Shown in pieces: positions 20,991-32,100 of a stretch of 64,000 nt of DNA (positions are counted from its first letter, which is position 1; every line of letters begins with the position of its first letter). A program made the translations under genes and the position numbers. A model generated the notes under the pieces. The model was given only the letters and a program-made list of their open reading frames with translations, was not told the DNA's origin and did no database searches. Location of the stretch: NCBI GenBank assembly GCA_963971305.1, contig OZ020308.1, forward strand, positions 24,085,275-24,149,274, read 5' to 3'. The DNA comes from Arcuatula senhousia (taxonomy: Eukaryota; Mollusca; Bivalvia; Mytilida; Mytilidae).

Positions 20991-21420
20991 CTAAAAAGTA
21001 GAAAGATGTTCACAAATCGACTGACGAGGACAGAATGACATAAAATTGACTCGAAGAACATCACGTGGTATTTTAATCCTGAACTTGATGACTAATTTAT
21101 ATATATTAAGAAAAGGTCTGTCTTTTTACATTCATACCAAAGGGTTGAAAAGTGCCTAAAAAGTTGATTATTCTTTGCTCAAGGAACTGTCTTTGTTTTT
21201 CGCCGGTGCATGTTTCAAGGAGAACGGTCACCTGCATATCCTTGACGCCATGGTTTGGCAATGAAAAGTGCTGGCCGACTGGGCAGTCGTCGCATTTGAG
21301 AACACTTCTCCTGTGTTCAGCAAATCTGTCACCCAGTCGACGACAAGTTTCTCCTACGTAAATTTTAAGGCACTTGGCACAGCGGATAGCGTAAATGACA
21401 TTTTCGGAGATGCAGGTGTA
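20991..21420 (-). pseudogene. Penelope-like element GIY-YIG endonuclease remnant
   Basis: The minus-strand open frame reads ENVIYAIRCAKCLKIYVGET, then CRRLGDRFAEHRRSV, then CPVGQHFSLPNHGV, and later EKQRQFLEQRIINFLG, ending at TAG (20991-20993). VIY and YVG occupy the GIY and YIG positions, the Arg of RRLGDR is the conserved catalytic-region Arg, and Glu in FLEQR is the metal-binding position. CxKC plus two His fit the Cys/His linker found in Penelope-like endonucleases. No reverse transcriptase precedes it, so it is a 5'-truncated copy. Confidence 0.75.
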
Positions 21421-21619
21421 ATAATATAATAATATATTTCCACTAAATTAAAACAGTTTTTCTTTCGAAAAAAACATATAGGCATTAAAATATTTTTTTT
21501 AATTGTTTTTTTTTTTGTTTTTTTAACGGCGACCAATTCAATTGATTTCTTTCGGTTTTGAAACCTCAGTTCGGGTTCGGTTTTCACAAATTACCAACAC
21601 CCGATCGTCACGCCCACTT

Positions 21620-21880
21620 TAAGGTCTGTTTTTAAAAACGTCTGTTTGGCTTTTCACGGTTGTCTGTTTGTAAACTTTTATGTCTGTTTTTGTATTTTTG
21701 TGTCTGTTTTACACAATCGTCTGTCTGTTTATAAAATTTAGGTCTGCTTTTTATATTTTTTTGTCTGTTAATAAAATTTCATGTCTGTTTTTTGGTATTT
21801 TTTGTCTGTTTATTTTAAATTGGTGTCTGTTTTTGTGTTTTTGTGTCTGTTTAAAGTTTATCGTCTGTTTTTAAAATTTT
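21620..21880. repeat. GTCTGTTT motif repeated every 18-22 bases
   Basis: Thirteen GTCTGTTT (or one-base variants) at about 21622, 21640, 21660, 21681, 21701, 21720, 21740, 21763, 21782, 21802, 21824, 21843 and 21861. The spacers are AT-rich and differ. It could be a decayed 20-bp minisatellite. The open frame across it is Phe/Leu/Cys-rich and not a gene. Confidence 0.7.
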
Positions 21881-22850
21881 TGTTAATTTTTGCCCGAATG
21901 GCTGCCCATAAGTCTCAACTGGAAATGAAATGAAGTATGTGAATTCCGGACCGGAATCGGAAAAATTTCCGGAAATTTCGGAAAATGCAAAAAAAAAAAA
22001 ATGGAAAGGAAAAAAACGGAGCGGCGATTTCGACGAACAAGAAATTAATTTGGTGCGGCCTTATGAAAAATCCTTAACATATTAGTGAAAATCTCTGGAC
22101 TCTATTCGCCTGTATAAAGTGTAAGTAAAAATTACATGGCTCGATTCGCGTGTTCCTTGGAGTGCTAAGGGGATTTATAGAATTACAATATTTTTCAAAA
22201 TTGTTTTCAAATCAAAGACACTGAACATATTCCTTTAGTAATGAAAGATAACTTTTCTTTGGTGAATAATTTCGGTATATATAGATTGACTAGCAATATA
22301 AAATAATTTGCTTTGTTCCAATAGTTTGTGTATTGAGTACTTGTCTCAAGTAAAACCTTGTGGATTTTGTTTTAATACATGTTAGAAATGAAAATTACAA
22401 CATAGTTCAAGGATTGATTTTGCCACGTCTGACGCATATGTCGTCTATTCAAGAATATCCCATGAATCTCTGCTTTTATGTGATTGAACAACGTTTACTA
22501 TATTTCTATGCAAATACATTCTTTACCACATTAAATGTACATTAACATAGCATTCAATGATTGCCCCATATCTGCCTTATATTACAATTGAAATCTTGAA
22601 AGAGCAATTCTTCATAGTCAGATGAAGAAAAATCTTTATCTTTTATAATTTCATTGCATAATAACAGAGAAATATCTTTAGCATTCCGAAAATATTTAAG
22701 AACGGGCAACTGCAAGAAAGATATTCATATTGCATCGTGTGTTTTATATAAAAAAATATGTGCAAAATGTAAGCTTCATTAAGAAACTTTGATTTCTTAA
22801 ATGTGATATTGTCTGGTTTTTATGTTCTAACTATTCTTGACTTTTGTTAG
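21881..22850. other. Unassigned; likely intron before the 22851 exon
   Basis: Apart from the inverted GGAACACGCGAATCGAGCC segment (about 22124-22175) and a CCGGAAA-rich patch at 21945-21985, nothing is assignable. The last 45 bases (ATTGTCTGGTTTTTATGTTC and a CTTTTGTTAG acceptor) match the corresponding bases before 15184. Confidence 0.3.
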
Positions 22851-22994
22851 GAGTTCAAGCAAAAGGTTCATCTTATTCTACGCAAAATAGACCATCTTCA
22901 GAAGATGGACATAAGGAACAATATGTATATAACCCAAAGCAACAGTATGGATTTCCACGGAGTCAGGGGGACATAGCATCCCCAAAAAGCCGTT
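22851..22994 (+). CDS. Candidate internal exon, homologue of 15184-15372
   Basis: Enters in phase 1 after TTTTGTTAG (ending at 22850). It encodes KGSSYSTQNRPSSEDGHKE, then NPKQQYGFPRSQGDIASP. If the weak GTGTAA at 22995 is the donor, the exon is 144 bases (48 codons) and leaves in phase 1. Alternatively its 3' part has been replaced by the GTAATTAGGGGCC repeat that starts at 22996, in which case the exon is broken. Homology to the 15184 exon extends over about 45 codons and into the preceding intron. Confidence 0.45.
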
Positions 22995-22995
22995 G

Positions 22996-23480
22996 TGTAA
23001 TTAGGGGCCAAAAGGGGCAAAAATAAAAAAATTTTTTTATTTGTGGTCCGATTTTGAAATTTTTTTTTGCATGTTTGTTCTTGTCAAATAGCGGATACAA
23101 AATTAAGAATTATTTTTTGCGACCCCCCTTTTTTCCCCCTATTACGTAATTAGAGGCCAAATGGGGCCAAAATCGAAACTTTTTTATTTGTGGTCGGATA
23201 TTGAAATTTTTTTTTGCAAGTTTATTTTTGTCAAGTAGCGAATCCAAATTTGAGAATTTATTTTTGCGACCCCACCCCTTTTTCACCTGTTACGTAATAA
23301 GGTGCCAAAAGGGGCCGAAATCGAAAATTTTTAAATTCTTGTCTGATTTTGTCAATTTTTTGCTAGTTTATTCTTGTCAAGTAGCAGATATATTTTTGTG
23401 TCCCCCTTTTTACTGTTATGTTAAGAGGGAACAAAAGGGGCCAAAATCGTAACTTTTTTATTTCTGGTCCGATTAAAAAA
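22996..23480. repeat. Tandem repeat, period about 150, GGGGCCAAAAGGGG type
   Basis: Four units each with TTACGTAATTAGGGGCCAAA, TTTTTTATTTGTGGTCCGAT, TTTTTGCA, and TTCTTGTCAAATAGC plus GACCCCCCTTTT. The same units recur at 30340-31140. They are internal parts of ACGACCGC-family elements. Confidence 0.75.
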
Positions 23481-23821
23481 TTTTTTTTTACAATTTTCAA
23501 AATAGCCGCCGTTTCCATGGAAACAGGGAAGAAAGGTCATAATATAGGACATCCAATATCTCGGTTACCTAGGTGCACAGGGTTCTGAAATTTTGTAGGC
23601 TGATAGAGCAAAAGGTACTCTATAATAATACGGAAAAAAAGTTTTGAAGCGATATTTACGGTTTTGAGTTATTTACGAATCTGTGATTTTTCAGTCCGAA
23701 AAATGGGACTTTGTCAAATGTTTTTGTGGGTGCTACTCCTTTGATACTACTGAATGGATGTTGCTGAAACTTTACACACTGATAGGGTACTATTAGAAGG
23801 TGATAATCCCATATTTGAATA

Positions 23822-24790
23822 TTTATACGACCGCAAAAAATTTGCGGACGTATAATGGTATGATGCTGTCGTCGTCGTCGTTGTCGTTGTCGTTGTCGTC
23901 GTCGTCGTCGTCTGGGGACATTTGGTTTCCGTGCGATAACTTGAGTAAATATTGACCAATTGTTATGAAAATTTTATATGATGTTTGTAACCACTAGAGG
24001 AAGGTTCCTATCGTATTTGGGGTTGATGGCCCTTACCGTTTTGGAAAAAAGGGCCAAAAGGGGCTAATACGGGTGTATTGACAAAACTGTTGTAGAATGT
24101 TTATTATTCATTTGATTTTGAAAATTCCCTTTTTATTGAATTCCTTATTAAATTCTGTCAACAAAATGTGTCAATGGTTTTCATGTATATTGAACCGTTA
24201 CATTGCTACAGGGGGCCAAAGACGGGCCACACCCAAAAAATCAACTTTTTTATTTGTGGTCCGATTTTCAAAATCTTTTTTTCATTGGAATCCTTGTGAA
24301 AATCCCTGCCTGCATTATTCAATCAGATTTGAAATATCTCTTACTGTTTTTGAGATATAAGGGGTCGAAGGGGCAAAAAACGCCATTTTTAAAAGTTGGT
24401 CAAGGCAAATGGGTTTACACAAGAAATTTAGCTGTAGTGGGCCAGCCAATTGTTATGAAGTTTAAAAATGATGATTATATACACTGAAGGAAGCTTTTCA
24501 TTGCATTTTGTGGTCCTAACCTTTTTTTAAAAAAGGGCCAAAAGGGGCTTAATCGTGTTAAAAAGGTCAATGAATATAGAAATAATTTTTTTTCTATTAA
24601 ATGTTATTGTAAATATATATGTGTCAAATATGCATTTAAAGTCCAATATAGGTTGCATGTGTAAAAAAGCTTTGTAAGTCCACCATGGGCTGCATGTGAC
24701 CAAAGCAATATACTATCCATATTGGGCCTCCAATGAACAGGGTTCAACTTGTTGCGGTCGTATCATGCTGCGCTCGGCGTAGCTTTTTAT
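23822..24790. mobile_element. ACGACCGC family element, copy 1
   Basis: Starts TTATACGACCGCAAAAAATT and TGCGGACGTAT (a hairpin with one A-A mismatch), then a GTCGTCGTCGTTGTCG stretch. It ends TTGCGGTCGTATCATGCTGC and GCTCGGCGTAGCTTTTTA, where GCTGCGC-TCG-GCGTAGC forms a second hairpin. ATACGACCGCAA and TTGCGGTCGTAT are inverted termini. The interior has GGTCCGATTTTCAAAATC and AGTCCACCATGGGCTGCATG, as in all family copies. Its short frames (24097-24487) encode nothing recognisable. Confidence 0.8.
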
Positions 24791-25119
24791 TCAAAATGGT
24801 CGCTGTTTCCATGGAAACAGGGAAGAAAGGTCAAAATATAGGACATCGAATATCACGGTTACCTAGGTGCACAGGGTTCTGAAATTTTGTAGGCTGATAG
24901 AACAAAAGGTACTCTATAATAATACGAAAAAAAATTTGAAACTATAATTACAGTTTTCGAGTTATTTACGAATTTGTGATTTTCCGGTCCAGAAAATGGG
25001 ACTTTGTCATATCAAACATTTTTGTGGGTGCAACTCCTCGGATACTACTGAACGGATGTTGCTGAAACTTTACACACTGATAGGGTACTATTAGAAGGTG
25101 ATAATCCCATATTTGAATA

Positions 25120-26088
25120 TTTATACGACCGCAAAAAATTTGCGGACGTATAATGGTATGATGCTGTCGTCGTCGTCGTTGTCGTTGTCGTTGTCGTCGT
25201 CGTCGTCGTCTGGGGACATTTGGTTTCCGTGCGATAACTTGAGTAAATATTGACCAATTGTTATGAAAATTTTATATGATGTTTGTAACCACTAGAGGAA
25301 GGTTCCTATCGTATTTGGGGTTGATGGCCCTTACCGTTTTGGAAAAAAGGGCCAAAAGGGGCTAATACGGGTGTATTGACAAAACTGTTGTAGAATGTTT
25401 ATTATTCATTTGATTTTGAAAATTCCCTTTTTATTGAATTCCTTATTAAATTCTGTCAACAAAATGTGTCAATGGTTTTCATGTATATTGAACCGTTACA
25501 TTGCTACAGGGGGCCAAAGACGGGCCACACCCAAAAAATCAACTTTTTTATTTGTGGTCCGATTTTCAAAATCTTTTTTTCATTGGAATCCTTGTGAAAA
25601 TCCCTGCCTGCATTATTCAATCAGATTTGAAATATCTCTTACTGTTTTTGAGATATAAGGGGTCGAAGGGGCAAAAAACGCCATTTTTAAAAGTTGGTCA
25701 AGGCAAATGGGTTTACACAAGAAATTTAGCTGTAGTGGGCCAGCCAATTGTTATGAAGTTTAAAAATGATGATTATATACACTGAAGGAAGCTTTTTATT
25801 GCATTTTGTGGTCCTAACCTTTTTTTAAAAAGGGGCCAAAAGGGGCTTAATCGTGTTAAAAAGGTCAATGAATATAGAAATAATTTTTTTTTCTATTAAA
25901 TGTTATTGTAAATATATATGTGTCAAATATGCATTTAAAGTCCAATATAGGTTGCATGTGTAAAAAAGCTTTGTAAGTCCACCATGGGCTGCATGTGACC
26001 AAAGCAATATACTATCCATATTGGGCCTCCAATGAACAGGGTTCAACTTGTTGCGGTCGTATCATGCTGCGCTCGGCGTAGCTTTTTA
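25120..26088. mobile_element. ACGACCGC family element, copy 2 (duplicate)
   Basis: Nearly identical to 23822-24790. Visible differences are GCTTTTTATTG for GCTTTTCATTG, and a G for A in the AAAGGGGCCAAAAGG run. It was produced by tandem duplication rather than an independent insertion. Confidence 0.85.
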
Positions 26089-26514
26089 TTCAAAATGGTC
26101 GCTGTTTCCATGGAAACAGGGAAGAAAGGTCAAAATATAGGACATCGAATATCACGGTTACCTAGGTGCACAGGGTTCTGAAATTTTGTAGGCTGATAGA
26201 ACAAAAGGTACTCTATAATAATACGAAAAAAAATTTGAAACTATAATTACAGTTTTCGAGTTATTTACGAATTTGTGATTTTCCGGTCCAGAAAATGGGA
26301 CTTTGTCATATCAAACATTTTTGTGGGTGCAACTCCTCGGATACTACTGAACGGATGTTGCTGAAACTTTACACACTGATAGGGTACTGTTAATAGGTGA
26401 TCATCCCATATTTTGACAACCTATTTCTATCGTGTCTCAGAGAATATATTGCTTGAATTGACATACCACACAACTTTTATGCGGCGGCGGGGGACACATT
26501 GCTACGCGTAGCAA

Positions 26515-27440
26515 TCTTGTTCCACTTAGAATGAAAACTGTTGCAGGTAGAGAAAAGATGTATCTTGCTTAAACTTCATCTGAATGAGCTATACAAAAGT
26601 TTGCATGGAATAAAGCTGTCAGATGATCACTTATATGGCTCTTTTAATGTATTTAATGGTAAAAATAGAGTTTTTTTATGTTTATGCCCTATATAATGAA
26701 AACTTTTGCAGATAGAGAAAAACGTTGCTCTCTTAAATCTTCAGCTGATTGAGGTCTACAAGTGGTCGAAATTGTCAGATGACCCCTTATAGGCCTAGGG
26801 TTATGACCCTTTAAAGGTATAAAATAGAATTTTTGTTCATGTTGATGAAAACTATTACTGATATAGAAAAGATGTTGCTTGCTGAAGCCTTCAGTTGATT
26901 GAGCACTACAAAAGTCTCTATTGGGTCGAAGAGGTCAGATGAGTCCTTATATGCCATTATATGGATTTAGACCTTTTAAAGATGCATAATATCGTTTTTT
27001 CATGTTTATGCACTACCGGTATAGAAGGAAAACTATTACAGATATAGAGAAGCTGTTTCTTGCTTAAACCTTCAGCTGATTGAGCTCAACAAAAGTTTCT
27101 TTTGAAGTTGACCCCTTATTGGGGTTAAGGTCTTTTGAATAAAGGTAATAACAAAATAACCTAACTTGGAGGATCTATCTCAATGTCTAAGAGAAAAGAC
27201 GAAACATGGAAGACACACCGGAATAGTTATAGATCGCAATGGGCTTGACTTGGTAGAGTTGAAGGAAAACATTCTTCATGATTTTTGCGTATAGAATGAA
27301 AATGTTGTTGCTTGCTTAAACCATCAGCTCAATATAAGCTCTAAAAAGTGCAATTTGATTAACTATCAATTGTTCTCTATTGTAGGGAAATAGGAAACAA
27401 TTGATAGATCTGGTTTAAAGTCCTTTGATTTAAAGTTCTC
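26515..27440. repeat. Decayed internal units of the TTTTAGCTCACC family
   Basis: About five degenerate units with AGAATGAAAACT, GCAGATAGAGAAAA, GCTTGCTTAAA, and TCAGATGACCCCTTATA, without either terminus. A fragment of the AATAAAGGTAATAAC family is embedded at 27138-27250. Confidence 0.6.
27138..27250. repeat. AATAAAGGTAATAACAAAAT family, fragment
   Basis: Shares AATAAAGGTAATAACAAAAT, ACTTGGAG, AAGAGAAAAGACGAAAC, GAAGACACACCGGAA and GATCGCAATGG with 48718-48830 and, less closely, 40497-40610. Confidence 0.65.
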
Positions 27441-27449
27441 AAATGTCCC

Positions 27450-28725
27450 CTTTATAAGGGTCATAGAAGCGTCTCTTAAAGTTTTTAGCGATTAAAGCGA
27501 TTAAGGTTCCTCATTCTGATCCGATAAAAAAAACATTTTGCAAAATCGAGGATTAATGTTTGTGACTTGTGACCCCCCTTTTCCATTAAGAAGTTTGGGA
27601 CCAAAGAGTAGCAACAAATTTGAACTCGGGTATTGTTATGATGATGGCGTGTGGCAGGGCGAGCGGGCGTGCTTGCGTGCGTGCGGGCGTCAATAATTGG
27701 TTTTCGGACCAAACTCAAAAAGTTGTGAACTGATTTAAATGAAACTATGGGATATTGTTACATACTAAGAGGTGGAACTCTACTGATTTTGGAGAAAACT
27801 AAAAAGTCAAGGTCACAGCGACAGAAAAACATTAGAAGTGGTTTCCGGAAAATGACAAAAAATTGGCAACCAATTTTGATGAAAATTTGGCATATTGTTA
27901 CATACTATAAGAAGATGACCCATTGATTTTGGGGTAAACCCGTTCAAGGACAATGTCAAAGCGGCAGAAAAACGTTAGAAAATGTCTTGAATTAGGGGTT
28001 TCATGGCCATAGCTCACTAAGTTGTGAACTGATTTTTATGAAAATTTAAGATATTGTTACATATTACTAGAGGATGAACCCCATTGATTTTGGAGTAAAC
28101 TCGTTTAAGGTCATTGGCACAGCAGCAGAAAGACGTTAAAAAAATCTTGAATTAGTGGAATTTTGGGGTAAACCCGTTCAAGGACAAGGTCAAAGCGGCA
28201 GAAAAACGTTAGAAAATGTCTTGAATTAGGGGTTTCAGGACCATAGCTCACTAAGTTGTGAACTGATTTTTATGAAAATTTAAGATATTGTTACATATTA
28301 CTAGAGGATGAACCCCATTGATTTTGGAGTAAACTCGTTTAAGGTCATGGGCACAGCAGCAGAAAGACGTTAAAAAAATTCTTGAATTAGTGGTTTCCGG
28401 ACCATAACTCAAAAAGTTATCAACCGAATTTAATAAAACAAAATTGCTGGTTGCATTTTTCAATCATATTTGCAATATCTCTTTCTGTTTGTGGGAAAAA
28501 AGGGATCAAAGGGACCAAAAACGTAAATTATAAGATTTTGCATAATTATGTCAAATATGCATTTTTCATTTAAAGTCCACCACAGAATGCATGTGCCAAA
28601 AACTTTTGTGAGTCCACCATGAGCTGCATGTGTCCGAAGCATATGACAATTCATATTGGGCCTCTAACGTACAGGGTTAAACTTGATGCGGTCGTATCAT
28701 GCCGCGCTCGGCGTAGCTATTTATT
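27450..28725. repeat. Decayed ACGACCGC-type sequence with intact right end
   Basis: Ends GATGCGGTCGTATCATGCCGC and GCTCGGCGTAGC at 28687-28723. The interior has two direct copies of about 195 bases (27975-28150 and 28210-28385) sharing AGAAAATGTCTTGAATTAGG and TTACATATTACTAGAGGATG. A GCGTGCGTGCGGGC-type patch at 27655-27690 replaces the usual GTCGTCGTC stretch. Confidence 0.6.
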
Positions 28726-30110
28726 ATTACTACCTATTATAAAGAAAAAGGCAGCGATACTGAAATTAGGTCGTTTGTTTCCGTCGTTTCTATATTTACA
28801 AAAGCTCTTTGCAATGTACATACTTTAACTTTTCACTCGGGGGCTATATTCGGATTCTCAATCTTCGGATTTCCATCAAGACAATATGGCCGCGACCAGT
28901 AGATTATGTGTTCCGCTTCGGATTATATTTTAGTCAGTGTAGCATATCTTGCGTAGCTTTAGCGTAATGGAAATTTGATTTTGGATTGCGAAAATTTACT
29001 TAATTGGATAAAGTTTAAAGGACAAAATACTATTCGGACACCAAAAATAAGTTAAATCTTGCAAAAAAGTTGTACACAGCATCTTCGTTTTTCATGCTTT
29101 TATGTGGCGGTGTTTTAAAGCAACAATTCGATTCAACTAGATCATGTAGCGTACATGGCGTAGTCACTTTATCAGGTTGTGCACATGTTTAAGCGTACTT
29201 TCTTATAAATTTTTGACTGCAAAATGTCAATTCATTGAATAAAGTTTATTATCACAGACAGAAATAATGCTTATGCAAAATAGGTCAATCAGACACACAC
29301 AATTCAAGCATTTTATTGATTTTTAGAAAATGACAAAATGGCCACATTGGGTCATTTGTCTGTCTTGATCTAGGTCATTTTAATAAGGATAAATAATTTT
29401 ATCTATTATTGCGGGATCCTGAAAAATAAACTTATTTGTCACAAGTTATTGGTTGTTCGAAAATGTTATCAATGCTTGATAATTTTGTCGATTCACCACA
29501 CAGAGACCAATGTCGCCACAACTACAAACATGTCAGAAAATAATTTTAACTGTGCAGAACCACAGGGGCTTGGATTATAGAGTAGGGGGGCGACTTAAAA
29601 GTCAATATAAATGACCAGAATCCAAGCCCCTGTGTGCGGAACATGGATTGCAACGTTCGTGTATAAGTTTTTCTTTACTTAAAGAGTGATCCATTCCATT
29701 CCATTCACAAAGGGGTGTTTCGTGGATAATTTGTAATCGTGAATTAAAAGCGAAAATGACCAAGTTTACAGTATGTATAGTACTATTTTCAAAACATTTT
29801 TTGCTACTTAATTCTTTTTTTAAATAGAGGACTAAATTAAGGATTCATATTTGTGACATCCTCCCTATTTCAAGTATTAAAGTAGGGTCAAAAGGTACAG
29901 AAATGAAACGTAGCAGATACCCTTAATTAAGAGCTATCAGGGGTAATATTTTAGTAACAGTAATTAATTAGGTCTGCTTTTGAATAAAATCTTTTGGAAT
30001 CCTTGTGAAATTGTGAGAAGAAGAATACAGGTGTCACTTAACTTTGTCTGTCCAACATGGGCTGAATGTGTCCAGAGAATTAATTAGCCATATTGGCCTC
30101 AGACCTACAT
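28726..30110. other. Unassigned, with one short hairpin
   Basis: No gene seen. At 29561-29634 CACAGGGGCTTGGATT and AATCCAAGCCCCTGTG form 16-base perfect arms around a GGGGGGCGAC-containing loop, perhaps a tiny MITE. Confidence 0.35.
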
Positions 30111-30112
30111 GG

Positions 30113-31465
30113 TTCAGCATGTTACAGTCGTATCATGCTGTGCTCAGCGAAGCTTTTTATACGACCGCAAAAAAAATGCGGACGTATAATGGTATGATGC
30201 TGTCGTCTGCGTCGTCTGCGTCGTTGTCTGTTAACTTTAGTGTTCCCACAATAACTTTAGTTCTAGTTATCCAATTGCTATGAAATTTTACAATGATGCT
30301 CCTTACCATAAAAAAATGAATGGGATAGATTTTTGGGGTCCCCCCTTTTTTCGTTTAGAAATTAGGGGCCAAAACAGGGCCAAAATACTACTTTTTTGTT
30401 TGTTTCCACAATAACTTTAGTTTTAGTTATCTGATTGCTATGAAATTTGACAGCGATGTTCTTTACCATAAAAGGATGAATTGGATCGATTTTTGGGGTC
30501 CCACCTTTTTTTCATTTTGATATTAGGGGCCCAAAAGGGGCAAAAAATTCATATATTTCATTTGTTTCCACCATAACTTTGGTCCTAGTTGGCCTATTGC
30601 TGTGAAATTTGTCAAGAATGTTTCTTACAATGATAGAATGAACCTGATGAATTTTCGTGCCCTTTTTCCCCGTTATGTAGTTAGGGGCCAAAAGGTGCCA
30701 AATTCGAAACTTTTATTTGTGGTCCGATTTTGTTTTTTTTTTTTGGATGTTTGTTCTCGTCAAATAGGGGATACAAAATTAAGAATGAATTTTGTGACCC
30801 CCCTTTTCCCCCTATTACGTAATTAGGGTCCAAAGGGGACCAAAATCGAAACTTTTTATTTGTGGTACAATTTTGAATTGTTTTTTGCATATTTGTTCTT
30901 GTCAAATAGCAGATGCAAAATTGAGAATTAATTTTGCGACCGCCCTTTTTCCCCCTGTTATGTAATTAGGGGCCAAAGGGGACCAAAATCGAAACTTTTT
31001 TACTTGTGATCCGATTTTGAAAATTGTTATTGCATGTTTGTTCTTGTCGAATAGCAGATACGAAATTGAGAATTAATTTTTGCGACCCCTCTTTTCCCCC
31101 TATTACGTAATTAGGGCCAATAGGGGCCAAAATCGAAACTTTTTCATTGCGTAAAACATCAATAATAATAGATTAACCAAGAATAGGGTCTATTTCTTAA
31201 TATAAAATTGAGCAGGGATATTGAAATGTTATAAATATGATATTGCAAGAATAATTGTTTTCATTTGCTTTTAAAATAGTTAAAATCTAATTAATTCCTT
31301 GTAAAATGTGGGTGGAAAGTCCACCAAAAAGGCATGTGTCAAAAACCTTTGTCAGTCCACCATTGGCTGCATGTGTCCAGAGCAATTGACAATCCATATT
31401 GGGCCTAAAAGGTACAGGGTTCAACGTGTTGCGGTCGTTTCATGCTGCGCTCGGCGAAGCTTTTT
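30113..31465. mobile_element. ACGACCGC family: right end joined to a full copy
   Basis: 30113-30157 is the right end of one copy (CAGTCGTATCATGCTGTGC, TCAGCGAAGCTTTTTAT) and runs directly into the left end of the next (ATACGACCGCAAAAAAAATG, CGGACGTAT) at 30157. This second copy has the GTCGTCTGCGTCGT stretch, six tandem GGGGCCAAA units, and ends at about 31465 (GTTGCGGTCGTTTCATGC, GCTCGGCGAAGC). The head-to-tail joint mirrors the tandem organisation at 23.5-26.4 kb. Confidence 0.75.
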
Positions 31466-31624
31466 ATTATTTATTGTTGTTCAGGTTTTCATAAACTTTT
31501 TTCATTGGAAACCTAGTGAAAATCCCTGTCTCCGTTTTTCAATCAGATTTGCAATATCTCTTAAGTTTTTTATTGAAAAAATAGAGGTCAAAACTCTTAG
31601 TTTTGAGTTGGAGAATACATCAAA

Positions 31625-31890
31625 GCTTTAAATTATCCGTCTAAATTTCAAAATTGTCTAAACCCTAAGGTTATTCCTACCCCAGACATAGGTTGAATAT
31701 CTTAGTAATAATTTGGTTCCCCAGTTTGGTAGTTTTGGTTATACTGTTATATGCTCTTCATATTCATACAGTGTTTGGCATTTTCAATATTTTTGGTAGA
31801 GCGCCTCTGATGAGTCTTGAATAGACGAAACGCGCGTCAGGCGTAGCAAAATTTATTGTCTGGAACTTTGTTGTCATTTGTATTATAAAT
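31625..31890. repeat. Dispersed repeat with GACGAAACGCGCGTCAGGCG
   Basis: Contains TAAATT, AATTGTCTAAACCC, CCCCAGACAT, GTTTGGCATTTTCAAT, TTTGGTAGAGCGCCTCTGAT, GACGAAACGCGCGTCAGGCG and TTTATTGTCTGGAACTTTG. It matches 59065-59325 in the same order and orientation. The GCGCCTCTGA..GACGAAACGCGCG core is one I associate with bivalve repeats. Confidence 0.7.
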
Positions 31891-32011
31891 TTTTATTTGT
31901 TGAAAGAGTTTTAATGAAAGAAAATGTGTGTCAATTGAATGTTATGAATTTGGAATTTGAACAATAAAGTAAGCATTTGTATGCATTTAAAGTTATTGGT
32001 CATTAGCGTTT

Positions 32012-32100
32012 TTATACGACTGCAAAATTTTTGCGATCGTATTATGTTATTTAACAGAGGGCCAGAAAAGGCGTTAATGGGTGTATTGACAAAACTTCCG
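32012..32100. mobile_element. ACGACCGC family, isolated left end
   Basis: TTTTTATACGACTGCAAAAT followed by TTTTGCGATCGTATTATG forms the left-end hairpin of the family with two changed stem bases, followed by about 50 bases of family sequence (GAGGGCCAGAAAAGGCG). The rest is missing. Confidence 0.6.

Larger units (their letters stand above)
23491..26390. repeat. 1.3-kb tandem duplication (L-E-L-E-L)
   Basis: The 23.5-24.8 kb segment is repeated at an offset of 1298 bases. The two E segments (23822-24790, 25120-26088) differ at only a couple of positions by eye. The three flanking L segments begin TTCAAAAT, contain TTTCCATGGAAACAGGG and end near GATAGGGTAC. L2 matches L3 on its left and L1 on its right, with the switch inside a shared stretch (25054-25089), the signature of unequal crossing over. 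Confidence 0.85.

Noticed and set aside
23747..25257. Poly-Thr frames on the minus strand
   Set aside because: Translation of the GTCGTCGTC stretch of the element.
24097..25785. Pairs of identical 87- and 94-codon frames
   Set aside because: They are identical only because the whole 1.3-kb segment is duplicated; they lie in non-coding ACGACCGC elements.
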